From NCBI RefSeq assembly GCF_016808095.1, contig NC_068976.1:30622371-30686370 (forward strand): a stretch of DNA of 64,000 bases, given 5' to 3'. The stretch is from Vigna angularis. Its lineage: Eukaryota; Streptophyta; Magnoliopsida; Fabales; Fabaceae. Below, one piece after another: positions 11,080 to 22,936 of the stretch. How positions within the stretch are numbered: position 1 is the stretch's first letter; the number at the start of each line of letters is the position of its first letter. The position numbers and the translations under genes were made by a program. Under the pieces are notes generated by a model, which was given only the letters and a program-made list of their open reading frames with translations, had not been told where the DNA came from and did not search any database.

Positions 11080-11850
11080 CCACCACTGTCGTGCCGCCGC
11101 CGCAAGCCCCAACGCCGCTCTGCCACCAACCTTCAACGCACAACATCCACCGTAACGCGCAGCCTCCACGCCTTGCTTTAGGGCACCATCATCATCCAAA
11201 TCGGAGCGCAAGTCGTCACCTTCATCGCGCCATTAACGACGACGCCACCATCAACACGCGTCAACCTTCGTCGTGAACCTCTATGGCCGCCGCAACCTGC
11301 ACAACTCAACACACCACGATTCATGCTTCTCACCATCTCCACAGCACCGCCTCGGTCTCGCCATCACCACCACGGTTTGGCATCTCGACCATCTTCATCT
11401 TCTCCATTCTCGGAACCAAATTCCGCCACCGCAAGAAACCCCACCATCGACACGAGTCCTCCTTCCTCCATGCCGCCACCACAAAATCGTCCTCCTTTCT
11501 CGCCGGACAGCCACCATCAACCATTACCACCGTTCATCTTCTCTACTCGCGAAACACAATCGCACCATGTCGCTCTTCCAGTAATGCGAGCCCTTTTCCT
11601 GACCGCGACTCCCTCTTCTTCATCGCCCCAACCATCGAGAGAATCCTCCACGCATCAGACCGTCAACACGCATCTCCCATGGCAGCTATCATCGCGCATC
11701 CTCACCGTCATCTCCAACCCCAAACCTGCAAACAGAAAACCAATAAGGAACCAGAAACGCAAAAACGCAAGCAGCGACGCAGAGGAGCAAAGCGGCGCAG
11801 GAATTTCCCTTCCCCAATGTTCTGAAACCCTAATTGGGAGGGGAGAGTTC
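11080..11850 (+). other. GC-rich, ORF-dense block inside the solo LTR
   Basis: Three overlapping plus-strand ORFs of 103-180 codons and several minus ORFs occur together, all biased to Pro, Ser, His and Thr because the DNA is rich in CCACCAT-like trinucleotides. None matches a family I know. I regard the block as noncoding U3 sequence of unusual composition, or a very old capture, not as genes. Confidence 0.4.
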
Positions 11851-12165
11851 TGACACATGGCAGCACCTCATTGGTGCATCCTCCTCTGGTCAAAGCTGGT
11901 CAACTAAGGGGCTTTCTTGCAATTTCAGAAATTCAGAAGGGGCTAAAGTGCAGATAGAGACAATTTCAGGGTATTTGTGCAATTTTGGAAAGTCAGAAAA
12001 AGTTAAAAGATAAAATTCAGTTGTTGAATTAATTTAATTTGGGAATATCAACAGAAAATATCTTCCAAATAATGTTATAATTATCTAAATCTTTTAGTTA
12101 TTTGGAAGATATAAGATAAAAGATTTTGTCAACTGAATACTCAGAGTCCAAGCCCAATCAAGCCC

Positions 12166-12173
12166 TATATAAA
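12166..12173 (+). promoter_or_regulatory. TATA box of the Tat-like LTR
   Basis: TATATAAA preceded by AAGCCC and followed by GAGACC, a strong plant TATA context, about 950 bp before the LTR end. Transcription would start near 12200. Confidence 0.55.
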
Positions 12174-12469
12174 GAGACCTAGGGACTTCACTTAATTCAT
12201 TCATTCTCTCATACTCCTCTCACTTTTCTTTCATCTTGTATTCAATTCCATTCGTAGAGAGTTAAGCATCTAGGGCTATTCTGTTGTAATTCCATTATGG
12301 ATTCCGAGGTTAGATTGAGTTAATGCAATTGTTTACTTTGGTTATTGATTTAAGTTGTTCTCTCTATGTCTTTCATCTCTCTATCTTGTTAAAAGCAAAG
12401 ATTTTTGCATCATAATGTGTTTGAATCTACATGCAAATTGATTATATGAGTTTTAGGGTTTCTAGGTTT

Positions 12470-12800
12470 AAATTGAGAATCTACTTTGATTTAATTTAGG
12501 AACTTTCATATGATTAAATGGTTTTTACTATCAATTGAGAATGTACTTTGATTGATTAGTAATAATTTCAACTATAATCAATTGAGAATTTACTTTGATT
12601 GATTAGCTTTTAATTTGGTTAGGAGATTTAAGAATAGACATGATTAAACACAATAGAATTTGATTGAGAATGTACTTTGGTTGAATTTATTGTGAATAAT
12701 CTAGAAAGGTTTTGCATTTGATTGAGAATTTACTTTGGTTAAATGCATGATCGCCCTCAAATTAATTAAGAATGTACTTTAATTAATTTGAAACTAAAAC
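12470..12800 (+). repeat. Diverged array of TTGAGAAT(G/T)TACTTTG units in the LTR
   Basis: Six or seven copies of a core TGAGAATNTACTTTGRTT are spaced at 45-70 bp, each followed by an AT-rich variable part. One unit is reduced to TTAAGAATGTACTTTAATT (about 12763). Confidence 0.7.
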
Positions 12801-13117
12801 AATAATCAATTGAACAATTATCCGTGAATAATCGATGACGAATCTACCTTGGAAAAGCAGTGGAATTAGTCTATTTCATCGTAACTATTTTTAAGTTTCT
12901 TATTTGTTCTTTAAACATTCTCCAAACATTACTTTTATCCATAAGTATTGCATAGCATTCGTAAGAGTCAGATATTCAAAAGCAATTTCGTGTTCATTAG
13001 GAGACGACTCAAGGTTACTTTAGCCCTATCTACTTTCTTGAATACTAGTTGGCAATACTGAAGTTGCCTTGAAAAGTAGTATTAATTTGATAGCTTCAAC
13101 GATAGCCTATCAAGGGT

Positions 13118-13660
13118 ACTGAGCAACAAAAAGTTATGTTGAGCGTAACTTTTTGCAAGAAGAATATAGTTGAACGTCAATATTTTCATTAAGGGTTGCG
13201 AAAGGTTTGGCGCTAAGCGCTAATTGGTATGTTGGATTTGTTGTCTTCTTTTATTGTTTTATACAGATCTATAATAGACTTTGTGTATGTTTATGATTAT
13301 TATTGTGTTTAATTGAAGTGAAAATGTTGTTGTGAGCATGTTTAATGGTGATGGTGTTTAAGGAATTTCAAGAAGAAATTTGTGGAAGTGATAACTTATT
13401 GTATGCGTTGACATATGAGATTCAGTAAAAGGGTATCCTGAACTCTAATAACCATTAACACTAATGTAGAGTAGAATGGAATATACGATGAGAGTCACAA
13501 GAGGTCTTAATCACTAGAATTTTTTGGTCCTAGACACAAAGGAGACTAACCTTGGAAGTAGTATGGTGATAACTTCTTTGTCTATGTCTTTGTACAGCAT
13601 AAGTAATACAATAATGCACTCCTCTAGTGAATTCTAATATCAATGGCATATATCCAGATA
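13118..13660. repeat. Relic of an LTR-like repeat, related to 42880-43640
   Basis: Contains GGCGCTAAGCGC (13211-13222) and blocks such as TATCCTGAACTCTAATAACC and AGAGTCACAAGAGGTCTT, which have diverged counterparts at about 43475 and 43540. No coding sequence is visible. Together with 10380-10480 it is the older element into which the solo LTR inserted. Confidence 0.4.
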
Positions 13661-13686
13661 ATATAGTTTAATGTCAATTGTTTGTG

Positions 13687-13688
<2 letters not shown>

Positions 13689-13738
<50 letters not shown>
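13689..13738. repeat. (TA)n microsatellite
   Basis: About 25 uninterrupted AT repeats. The open frame running through it on the minus strand (YIYIYI) is an artefact of the repeat. Confidence 0.95.
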
Positions 13739-13740
<2 letters not shown>

Positions 13741-14047
13741 TTATTGTATTTATATACGTTTAGTTTATAACTGATATAATTTAAATATTTTAAGATAATT
13801 CTTTTGTACACTAGCTTATCATGTTGTTCTTTTGTATCATTTTGCATATTGTTTGTTTCTTTTATGATGATCACTTCTCGACATGAGCAGATGAGGAGTT
13901 AGGTTATGATACACATCTAATGAAAGGCGGAGATGAGGAGTACTTTCTTTTTCAAATACTCATGTGAATCATAGTTGTTTTATATATATTTTCATTATTA
14001 TAGTTATTTTATTTTGGAGATAATTGTATTAATACATTAAATATGAA

Positions 14048-14824
14048 GTTTGTTTGTTTTTTATTTATCGATTTTGAAATGTTTTATTTAGTAGTTCTAT
14101 ACTTATTAAATGTGATATTACATGAATGACTAATGAGACCTGAATGAAAAATGAAATATTTAAATCACTACAAGAAAAATGAAAATTATTGATGAATCAT
14201 TACCTACAACGTAAGATATGTCGCTAAACGTTAATTACTGACAAATATTTATGCTTCATTTACCGGTCGAAATATTAGTTAGTAAGTTTAATTTACATTT
14301 TGGATTTCGCTCCCTTAATTCCACTTTTCCTTTCCTTAAAATTTTAAGCGTTGTTCTCTCTTCCTTCAGCAGCCTCCACTCTGCCATCGTGCTTCACTCT
14401 AGCCTACACATGAAGTCTGGTGACCTTCGTTTGTTTGTTTTTTATTTATCGATTTTGTAATGTTTTATTTAGTAGCTTTATACTTATTAAATGTGATATT
14501 ACATGAATGACTAATGAGACCTGAATGAAAAATGAAATATTTAAATCACTACAAGAAAAATGAAAATTATTGATGAATCATTACCTACAACGTAAGATAT
14601 GTCGCTAAACGTTAATTACTGACAAAATTACTGACAAATATTTATGCTTCATTTACCGGTCGAAATATTAGTTAGTAAGTTTAATTTACATTTTGGATTT
14701 CGCTCCCTTAATTCCACTTTTCCTTCCCTTAAAATTTTAAGCGTTGTTCTCTCTTCCTTCAGCAGCCTCCACTCTGCCATCGTGCTTCACTCCAGCCTAC
14801 ACATGAAGTCTGGTGACCTTCGTT
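14048..14824 (+). repeat. Tandem direct duplication (381/393 bp) of a CACTA 5' end
   Basis: 14048-14428 and 14429-14824 are near-identical. The second copy has a 12-bp insertion (TGACAAAATTAC) near 14625 and a few substitutions. Each copy includes CACTACAAGAAAAATG (14166 and 14547), the canonical 5' terminus of plant CACTA transposons, with its subterminal sequence. The short ORF starting in both copies (MLHLPVEILVSKFNLHFGF) is probably not a gene. Confidence 0.85.
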
Positions 14825-15545
14825 CTAAGCAACCTTGTCATCCTTCATACATCCATAGTAGAGCCTCCTTTAACACATCATTGGTAGAGCCTCTTGTTGT
14901 GTCTCCTACACTCGACACTCCTTTTGTTGCCTCTTCCAAGCCATTGTTGTGATGCATTGGAGCTCTAGCGAAGCCTTATATAGAGACTAGGTGTTCTCAT
15001 TTATTTGTTTCTCTCTCGTGCCCTAATTAATGTGTTTTGTGTTTGGTTGTGTTAGATTTTCATTAGGTTGTTTGTTTCTGTTGAAGGTTATTATGGGTTA
15101 TATGTTTGGGTTGCATTGTAACTTATATTGTTGATATTGTTTGCGATGTGAATCCCATGTTGTAATTTCATAAAAGGGAAATACATGGCTCGTGTTCTGT
15201 TTTGGTGAGGATGCAAATTTGTTTTCATGTTCTATTTTGTGCCTTTTTCCCTCTCCAAACTAAAATAGTAATGCCTTACTCTTTTATGATAAACTTATCA
15301 AAATTATTGATGGTAAGGTGATAGGTGTTATATATGTAGACCCCAAAAATGATTGGCACAAGAGTTGGGACACATTGTGCATGCTGATGAGGTGTTTCAA
15401 CATACTCATCTTCGAAATCGATTTGGCCAGTTTGTTGATGAGAATCTCGAAGGACACATGTAAGCAAACTCTTTTACAAACTTAAAACTTGTACTATTCT
15501 TTAATAGGAAGAATTTTCAACTAGACTCTCACAAGTCATTTAAAT
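14166..15545 (+). mobile_element. Degraded CACTA transposon remnant
   Basis: Starts with a CACTACAAGAAAAA terminus (duplicated, see 14048-14824) and retains, at 15362-15545, two exon pieces of a Ptta/En/Spm-type protein on the same strand. No 3' terminus was found before the next element. The rest is AT-rich decay. Confidence 0.6.
15362..15545 (+). pseudogene. Fragment of CACTA TNPA-like protein (plant transposase Ptta/En/Spm domain)
   Basis: Reading 15362-15460 gives VHADEVFQHTHLRNRFGQFV followed by DENLEGH and a donor-like ATGTAAGC. After a short intron, GAAGAATTTTCAACTAGACTCTCACA encodes EEFSTRLS. Both pieces match, in the same order, the exons at 24179-24400 of the larger CACTA element (VHVDEVFAQTHVWKGTNEFV and EEFSTRLS). 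The fragment lacks everything else and cannot encode a working protein. Confidence 0.7.
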
Positions 15546-15946
15546 GATGTCGGCCAAGCATGCCATGAACAAAGTTCCTTCATCTTTTTAAATACAATTA
15601 AGTTGTGGAGCCTTGAAAAATAAAGTAAAATTATGGGAGGGATAATCTCAGCTGATGAAACATCTTTAGTCCAGCTTTCAATAAATTATATGAAATTAAA
15701 TTTTATTTATTTTCAATTGTTAGATTGAATTTTTTTTAAGAAAGTATCATTTTTCATATCACAAAAATCATATATTTCATTTACATTCTCTTATTTAAAT
15801 ACAGTAATGAAAAATATATAAAGATGGATAGAAAATATATCAGAGAACCCTCCCAGTTTTAAAATTACAATTCTCTTATTTTTAAAATATTTTTGGAAAC
15901 AAAATGATTTTAGAATAGAAAATAATTTTACAATTTTTTAGAGTTG
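15546..15946. other. AT-rich sequence left of the solo LTR
   Basis: No ORF, repeat or RNA gene recognised. It is the left flank of the target site GTGAT and so was once contiguous with 26384, in the intron-like sequence of the inverted zinc-finger pseudogene copy. Confidence 0.45.
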
Positions 15947-17142
15947 GTGATTGTAACATCCCAAAATATAGTATAACACTATATCATAGATTAATCACAT
16001 ATAATAATAAGGTAGATCAGTTCATCAAGGATTAGTAAAGTATTTAACAATTACAGTTATCCAAAAATAACCATAAAACTAAAAACTTTACAGAATATCA
16101 TAAGTTTGATACAAAAGATAGGAATAAATCAAACTGTTATACTACACATTGTATAAGCCGATCAGTTCGCAAAAGGAATACTAAATCTATTTGACCGAAC
16201 GGTTCAATTCAAAACTATACACCACTGATGACCGAGCGGTCATAACTTAAGCAACAAGATCTTCGCCTTCCAACACTTGCTCCACCGAACACTCGTCACC
16301 TTCTACTCACATCCACAGGATGATCATCGCAAGGGAAAAGAAAACCAAATGGACAAGACAAGACAGAACAAGAAAATAGGGTAAGCTATTGTAATTTAAT
16401 TATAAACACATATATGCATTTCATGCAAGTTTAATCCATATGAAACTGAAAGGTACATCATACAACAATGAATACAATTCATCATCACATACAACCAAAA
16501 CATCATAATTCATATAAATATATATAAACCGAACACTATGACTTGACCATCTGGATTGTATGAATATGTAGCTACAATCGTCCTTGCACTTGTGGTAGTG
16601 TAATGGTTGACACTAATCAAGCTACTACCTAAGGTTAATCCCATAATACCTACCTCGGCACCTTGAGGTGGTAGGACCTTCTACTATTCTCACAAATGAT
16701 ATACCTCTATCTTTGTGAGAATAATACTCATAGAATTTCAGGATGAACGCCATCTTAGCATATCCATACTCATACTTTACAAATCAATAACCATACATGA
16801 GACATTCCACCTTGGAATTCTCTTCCACTGTATTTAAAAGTTCAACCTTCTCATTTTTACCACAATCTATCATTCATCATTTATATTTCCATTCACAAAA
16901 TAAAGAGAACATGTGAACGTTGTAGACTGGACACCTTCACAGTTACCCAACTGAGAGAACCGAACAGTTCATAACAGACAAAATAAAAGAAACTGACCGA
17001 ACGCTATTATTGACCGACCACCATAGAAACCAACTACTAGACACTTAGCCCAATCCAAAGAGTTTAAACCACACACTCATAACTTACACTGAAAACTCTT
17101 AAAAACTTATATCAAATATTATACTAGACCGAGTACTCGCTA

Positions 17143-17300
17143 CAAGAATTTGGCTTATTACCGAAGGCCTAGGGACCATCGGTAAATAAGTGTTTTCGAC
17201 GGTCAAAATGAGCATTACCGAGGGACATGGTGAAATGTAATTACCGAAGGTCAAAAGAGCATTACCGAGGGGTTTGTGACCTTCAGTAAGAAGCTCGACC
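17143..17300 (+). repeat. Left subterminal repeats of the CACTA element
   Basis: Five or six copies of ACCGAAGG, ACCGAGGG or their complements alternate in 150 bp. Such repeats bind the TNPA-type protein in characterised CACTA elements. Confidence 0.7.
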
Positions 17301-17628
17301 TCTTAAACTAAGTAATTGGGGGTATTGTAATAGCTCGTCCCCAATTTCGTAAGACAAGACCCTATTCCTTCTCTGTTCTCGTCCCCAATTTCGTAAAAGG
17401 TCGACTTTGCGTTGTGCTCCCCCATTCCCTCCCGATTCGTTCTCGTCCTCAATTTGTGCTTCCCATTCTCTCCCTCTCGCTTTTGTTTGACGTTTGTCTT
17501 CCTCTCCCTCTCCCTTTCCCGTCTGTCCGGTGGCATTGTGTGGGTAGGGTTCAGTGGTGTTCCAGCAGTGCGTTGGCGTTGCCGTTAAGAAGGTGGTCCG
17601 TTAACATCGCGGTGTGTGGACGTTGCTG
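17301..17628. other. CACTA internal region with TCGTCC(C/T)CAATTT repeats
   Basis: CTCGTCCCCAATTTCGTAA occurs at about 17333 and 17380, with a shorter form near 17445. It may be part of an untranslated first exon: a donor-like AG|GTATGTTC follows at 17698. No protein is supported. Confidence 0.35.
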
Positions 17629-17997
17629 TCAGGAGGGTGCTCCTGTGACGTGAGGGCGCCTGTCTTCGTCAAGGGAGGCTATTGGGAGACGCATTGAGGT
17701 ATGTTCTTTACTGGCTTTTGGATTAATAAACTGGGACAATTTTTCCTTAATATTATTGGAAAGTCGAAATAAAATGAAAAGCAAGTTATTTTGAATTGGT
17801 TTAGTGAAATGGGAATAGGAATAACAAGAAAGAAAGATGCAGATTAGTTGGTAGAAGAGTGGTTCGTGTTGATTTGAGGAAGGAACAGATGCAGTATAGT
17901 TACCCATTGTAGACTGTTTAGATGGTTGAGTTAACATAGTAGAGATGAGAAACAATGCGTAGAGGAAGCAAAAGAAGAAAGTGGTTTTGGTATTCAT
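17629..17997 (-). CDS. Candidate small secreted-peptide ORF with its own TATA box (hypothetical)
   Basis: From the ATG at 17997 the minus strand encodes 122 residues. The first about 20 (MNTKTTFFFCFLYALFLIST) look like a signal peptide: a lysine, a hydrophobic core, then a polar region. The rest has no domain that I recognise. A TATA-like CTATAAATAG (18058-18067, minus) sits about 60 bases upstream, a reasonable spacing. A possible donor (GGGTAACT) lies 32 codons in, so the true product could be shorter or spliced. It lies inside the CACTA element, which could have captured it. No homologue is known to me, and a chance ORF remains quite possible. Confidence 0.3.
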   Translation of the reverse strand: MNTKTTFFFCFLYALFLISTMLTQPSKQSTMGNYTASVPSSNQHEPLFYQLICIFLSCYSYSHFTKPIQNNLLFILFRLSNNIKEKLSQFINPKASKEHTSMRLPIASLDEDRRPHVTGAPS

Positions 17998-18057
17998 GTT
18001 TACTACTAGGTTAAGAGTTAGTGTGAGATACAAAGAACGTAGTTTCTCAATATATAG

Positions 18058-18067
18058 CTATTTATAG
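18058..18067 (-). promoter_or_regulatory. TATA-like box upstream of the small secreted-peptide ORF
   Basis: CTATAAATAG on the minus strand, about 60 bases before the ATG at 17997. Unproven. Confidence 0.3.
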
Positions 18068-21000
18068 TGATCAAGCCAAAAGTATAGAAGAGAGCCGAAA
18101 GTAAATGATAGGTCTTGGTTCAAGACAGAGAAGAAAATGGAGTAAATGATAGGTTCCAAGGGAAGAAATTCCCTTCTACAGAGGACAATCCCTGTTCTGA
18201 AACAAAATACACTCCACCCACAGAACTACAACACCCCTCTCCTTAAAAGACAAAAATTGCCTTACTACTAATTAAAACATCCTAACTGATGTTTAAACTC
18301 CTCCTAACTACCCTAACCACTTCATACTAACTTCTATGTTTTATTTTTTTTCCAAACTATATAACAATTGTCTACAAACTATCAAATACATTACATATGG
18401 TAACAGAAATGCCCTAAAATGGATTAAGAAAGCAAGATAATTCAGCAAAGTGGAGTAGAATCATGAAATTGAATTTTCAACATTGAAATTTTAAAAGTGT
18501 TTGATAAAAGTCCTGACTGAAATTTCTAGATTGGAAGTAGATTTATGCTTTTCAGATTTGAAGATGGAGCTTTGGATTACTAAAAAATTAACAGCCTTTT
18601 ACACATATATTTTCATTCTTTCAAGCTTGTTGTACATTATTTTTGTTGATTCTAGGCTTTTTCTCAATCCAACCAAGTCTTCTTGCAATGTGAAATTAAA
18701 ATCAGACTTGACAACTTCCACTTATACCAAAAATGAACTCATAATGGGTTTTTGAGATGTGAAAATGCACACAAGTTGCTCTAAGGTCAATTAATCAATT
18801 CCAGCAACTTTATATTATGAAATTAGAATTGTTTAAGCTGGAAATTGGTACATAAACAACATAGATCAGAATATGACCTCTTAACAACCCATTATGTAGG
18901 AAAATAAGCAACCTCACACCCCAAACAGAGTTTTAGTGAAAAAAAGCACCAAACAACAATGCAAACAACTTTCAAATAGGTATTGACACTGAACTAAGCT
19001 GGAAAATATAAACTAGGTAAAATTAAACTCTAATAAATTGATTGCCTTGTTCTTCCCTAGTTATGTGCAATGTGTCCATCTAATTGGGTGTTGCCCTCCT
19101 CTTACCAATATGCGTGAAGTTGTTTGCACTATGGATATTTCTGCTTTGGCACCTTATATGTATCATGTGATAATGTGAATTGTTTGGCTTATACTGGGAT
19201 TTTGGGTTGAGACCGTGAGCAAAATGGGGAGACCAGGTAGGTTAGTACTTATCACGTTTTCTGTTTAATTCCTATATGGCATTCTGTGTACTAGAACTTG
19301 TTCTGGTATTGTTGGCAAGTTAGTTTTGATTCCTCTTGATTTTTTTTCGAGCTTGGAATAAGTTTTGGTGATTTGTTTTGGTATAAGAGAAACTTTCAGT
19401 AGTTCCCTTTTTATTATGCTTTAATCCAGTGCCTAGTTATTATGTTGTTGTTGTGAAGTGTTTAAAGTATACATGTGTTGCTATAAGGTTCCTAATCCAA
19501 ATGGTTGGTGGTCAAATTGTTCATACCAGTGTTCCAGTTGTTTTAAGGAACAATTTCAGTTGCTTAGTTGCTAAGAACCAATGTCTTTTAGGTAATTGAG
19601 TTATTTCCAACGTGCCCTAACTGTTTTAGGACCTAAGTTAGCAATTTTAGTTGTTGTAAGGCCTTTGTACAATAGTTCAGTTCCTATAATTGGAAGGGGG
19701 AGTTTAGGGATGAGGAAGTAAAGGAGAAAGGGAACAAAGGGTGTTAATTTATAGAGGAAAAAAAACAGAACAGTAAGGAAGAGCAGAGAGTCACAGACAG
19801 ACACAAAGGATGAAAATAAAAACATAAATAAAATAAATTATAAAAAGAGAGAGAGGGAGAGAGAAAGAGTGGAGGGACGTGCCCCTCTTCTCTTTGACAC
19901 AACAATCATGCATGTGTAAGCATGGAAGGCGGTCGGTTAGTAGCCTAAAAGATTTTATGTTTCGCTTCTATGATGATGCTTATGGCGTCATGCCAATCAT
20001 GATGCTATACCTTTCATTTTGCTTTTCAATTTTTTTAAGGGTACGTTCTTTCTTCTTTCATCACTCAAATGTTGGTTAGGGTTCACATTTGCCACCAACT
20101 ATACTTTCACATGATTGGTACATATATATTTAATCTAGATTACATACAAGTATCTTTAGATATCACTCTTTAACTTTATGTCCAAATGAACAGAAACAAA
20201 ACAAAGCAATTTGGTAAGAAACTAATCTGGTTTAATACAAAAGAAAAGAAGGAAAAATGTGTATGGGGAGGGTAGAGTGGGAATAAAAATGGTTATAATG
20301 GGAGAGAAGAGGAGAGGAGAAATAATGGGGGCTTTCAGTTTAGTGTTTGGAAAATGATGATGGGCTAGGTCGTCCCAAGATATGCAATGATGGTTTGGAT
20401 TGGGTACAAAACCACCATCAACACCCTTCCTTAACCCCTGACCCCTATCATCAATTATTGTTTTCTTTTATTTATCCTCTGGTTCTTCTATTTTTAGGTC
20501 TCCATAACACTTTCGTAGGTGTAATTTTCATGTGTTGGGAAGTGTTGGCAGTAGTATATTTTTAGGTCTCCATAATTAACACAACCAACGCTTTGATACT
20601 TGTCGTTGAAATGCAAGTTTTTGGCGTTATCTGACTTGTTTTTAACTCCAATTTATCTACAGAAAGAACATAATTGTGTAGTGAGGAATTGCCATAAGAT
20701 AACATATTGTTCTTGAGTAAAAGGATATGGACATGTGGTCTTTGTTGAATACAGAGATGCATAATTTTTATTAAACAATAACTATTGTTGTTGCAGAATC
20801 TACCAATTATGTTTGTGCCTTTCTCTTTCTAACAAGATCATATCTCCTAAAGATAAGGATCCAAATCCATATATCTCCTAAAGAAGTACAACACTGAAAC
20901 CGTACACATCACTCTTTTATGTGATCCTTAAACTGTATCCATATTCTGCAGTTTGAGAGATAATGTTGTGGTGATTAGTAGCAGTCACAATGTCATAGGG

Positions 21001-22936
21001 ATAATGACCCAAAATGGACAAAATATACGAAACAAGAATAAAAGAAGATTAAAGTAGGATATAGCTCTTAATTCTAATACGGTTTCAGGAAACTATTATA
21101 GGTGTGGCCCCCTTCAACTTCCCCCTTTGAATCCTTCTTTTGGACTTTGCTTGCATCAATGTATGTTATCTAACACACTTCCCCCTCCATCCTTTTCAAA
21201 TTAATCTTTCATCCTTAACACACTTGTCTACTTTCTTTCTTTTTTAAAATTTTCATCTAAGTTCAAATTTATGTTTTTATTAGCATCTTTTTATATCTTT
21301 TAAATTAAAATGTGAAAGTGTTTAGTGTTTTCAAAAGGTATTCATGGATATGTTGGTAGGTTGTTTATAACTCATTTTAGAGTTTAAAGACAATTAAAAT
21401 CATCAAACAAAGTTGCTTGAACATTCAGTTGTGTGTTTAAATCATTTGGAAATGCTTTTTAGTATCAAACCACCAAACTAGGGACTTTCTCTAGTGCAGA
21501 ATTTGTTTTCCAGCTAAGGTTTGATTCTTTTCTCTACTTGTAGTGCATTTGTAGCCATATATGAATCATATAAGGCAATGAGACAATGTCTAACCTTGAT
21601 TATATATGCTACATCAGTTAAAACATTATTTTGTTTCAAAAATTCTGCACAAAAAGGAATAAATGTAGTGCAATCTCATAAACTAATCACTCCAGCAACT
21701 TCATTTGGTTTTTTGAAGCTTGTTCAAATTTTGAATTGGCTCTTATCCAAACTGTTACTCAAAAACACCTTTCCAGGTCCAAAATTTGACTCAAAGTTGA
21801 TGATTTAGTATCTATTATGCACTTAGACCATTATATCACTAATTGAACCATGCTAACAACTTTTATACATCATTTTAGACTTCCTCAAACAGTCACACAA
21901 CATAGAAATGCTAGACTTCGAAATCTGACTTTCGTTATGGGCAAAAATGCAGAAAAATCACTCCATCACACCACCAAAACTAAGTTTATAAGATTCAATG
22001 GACTAGGCAATGTTAAAAGTGACTCTAGAATATGTAACTACATAAGACCAAGCTGGAAAATAGTAGGAAGGTGGAGTTAAACTGAAATTAGACTCATACA
22101 CAACTTAAACAGCATGGGTCTAAAGTGCACTAAATTATAATGCAGTTATTTTGGTCAAATTTTGGTAACTACAATGAAGTAACCTAAGAAACTACAAAGA
22201 AATTGTTGTAAGATGTTTCGATGAGTAAAAGAAGGCTAACTAAAAACTCACACTACAAAAACCATCTAGAACTCAAAATATGACACCGTAGAACCTAAAA
22301 AGTGTACTAAGTTGGTGACAATTTCGAAAATCACCTAAACTAACCTAAGAATGTGTAATGTTCTTATCTTAAAATATTGAAATGATTAGCAAAGTGTCAG
22401 ATTAAGCAAGTTGTTGAAACTATTGATCTAGAGCTACTGTTGTGTAATTTTATTTGCTTGTAGAAATTTGTTATCAAACCTCCACTTAGACCATGACTGA
22501 ATGTTCATGTATATGTTGTATGTTGATGTATATATTGTATGTTCCTGTATATTGTATGTTCATTTGTTAGACTACAACCTGATTAAGTTAAGTAGTCATT
22601 TAAAGTCCTATGGTACTACACACATTCTCAATAGAATGAGAACGGTAAAAGTACCTTAAACAGTTACAATGTACAAAATATGTGGAAGTACTCTATAAAA
22701 GAGAACTTTAGTAATGTCAAACAATTGACTCCCCCAAATTTAATACATAACCACTTAGGATGTCAAAGACATTTCAATACTGAGGACTTCTCTTTGCATG
22801 CCCTTATTGAATGCCTATGACAATAGTGTTCAAATTGCCTTCCATGTTCGACTTGAGTAGTAATAGGTTTATTACTTATGTCACATGGAGTGTTGTTGTT
22901 TCGGCTAAGTTTTTTTTTTTTGGCTTGTCACAGAAC
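18068..22936. other. Noncoding interior of the CACTA element
   Basis: Nearly 5 kb with only short ORFs (up to 95 codons) that resemble nothing known. There are oligopurine runs (GAGAGAGAGGGAGAGAG at about 19845), pyrimidine tracts and AT-rich DNA. The part from about 18750 to 19000 and from 21800 to 22400 reads like long-intron sequence. I see no transposase core on either strand. Confidence 0.45.

Larger units (their letters stand above)
10481..13112 (+). repeat. Solo LTR of a Tat-lineage-like Ty3/gypsy element, TSD AGGGT
   Basis: Begins TGATGAGTGC and ends GCCTATCA, flanked by identical pentamers AGGGT at 10476-10480 and 13113-13117. No primer site or coding region adjoins it, so it is a solo LTR of 2,632 bp. 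The start matches a second copy at 42338. It contains a GC-rich block (11080-11850), a TATA box (12166-12173) and an array of TTGAGAAT-type repeats (12470-12800). The long, internally repetitive LTR suggests the Tat/Ogre/Retand group, which is an inference. Confidence 0.82.

Noticed and set aside
11273..11853. Overlapping ORFs of 103, 180 and 176 codons
   Set aside because: All come from one GC-rich, compositionally biased block of a solo LTR, with no domain and equal openness in three frames.
13674..13874. Minus ORF with YIYIYI repeats; similar ORFs at 33119-33813, 57118-57445, 59325-59570 and 63455-63637
   Set aside because: They are translations of (AT)n microsatellites, which are open in every frame. 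Not genes.
21521..22080. ORFs of 95 and 76 codons in the CACTA interior
   Set aside because: No recognisable content, in a long AT-rich intron-like stretch; length is within chance expectation.
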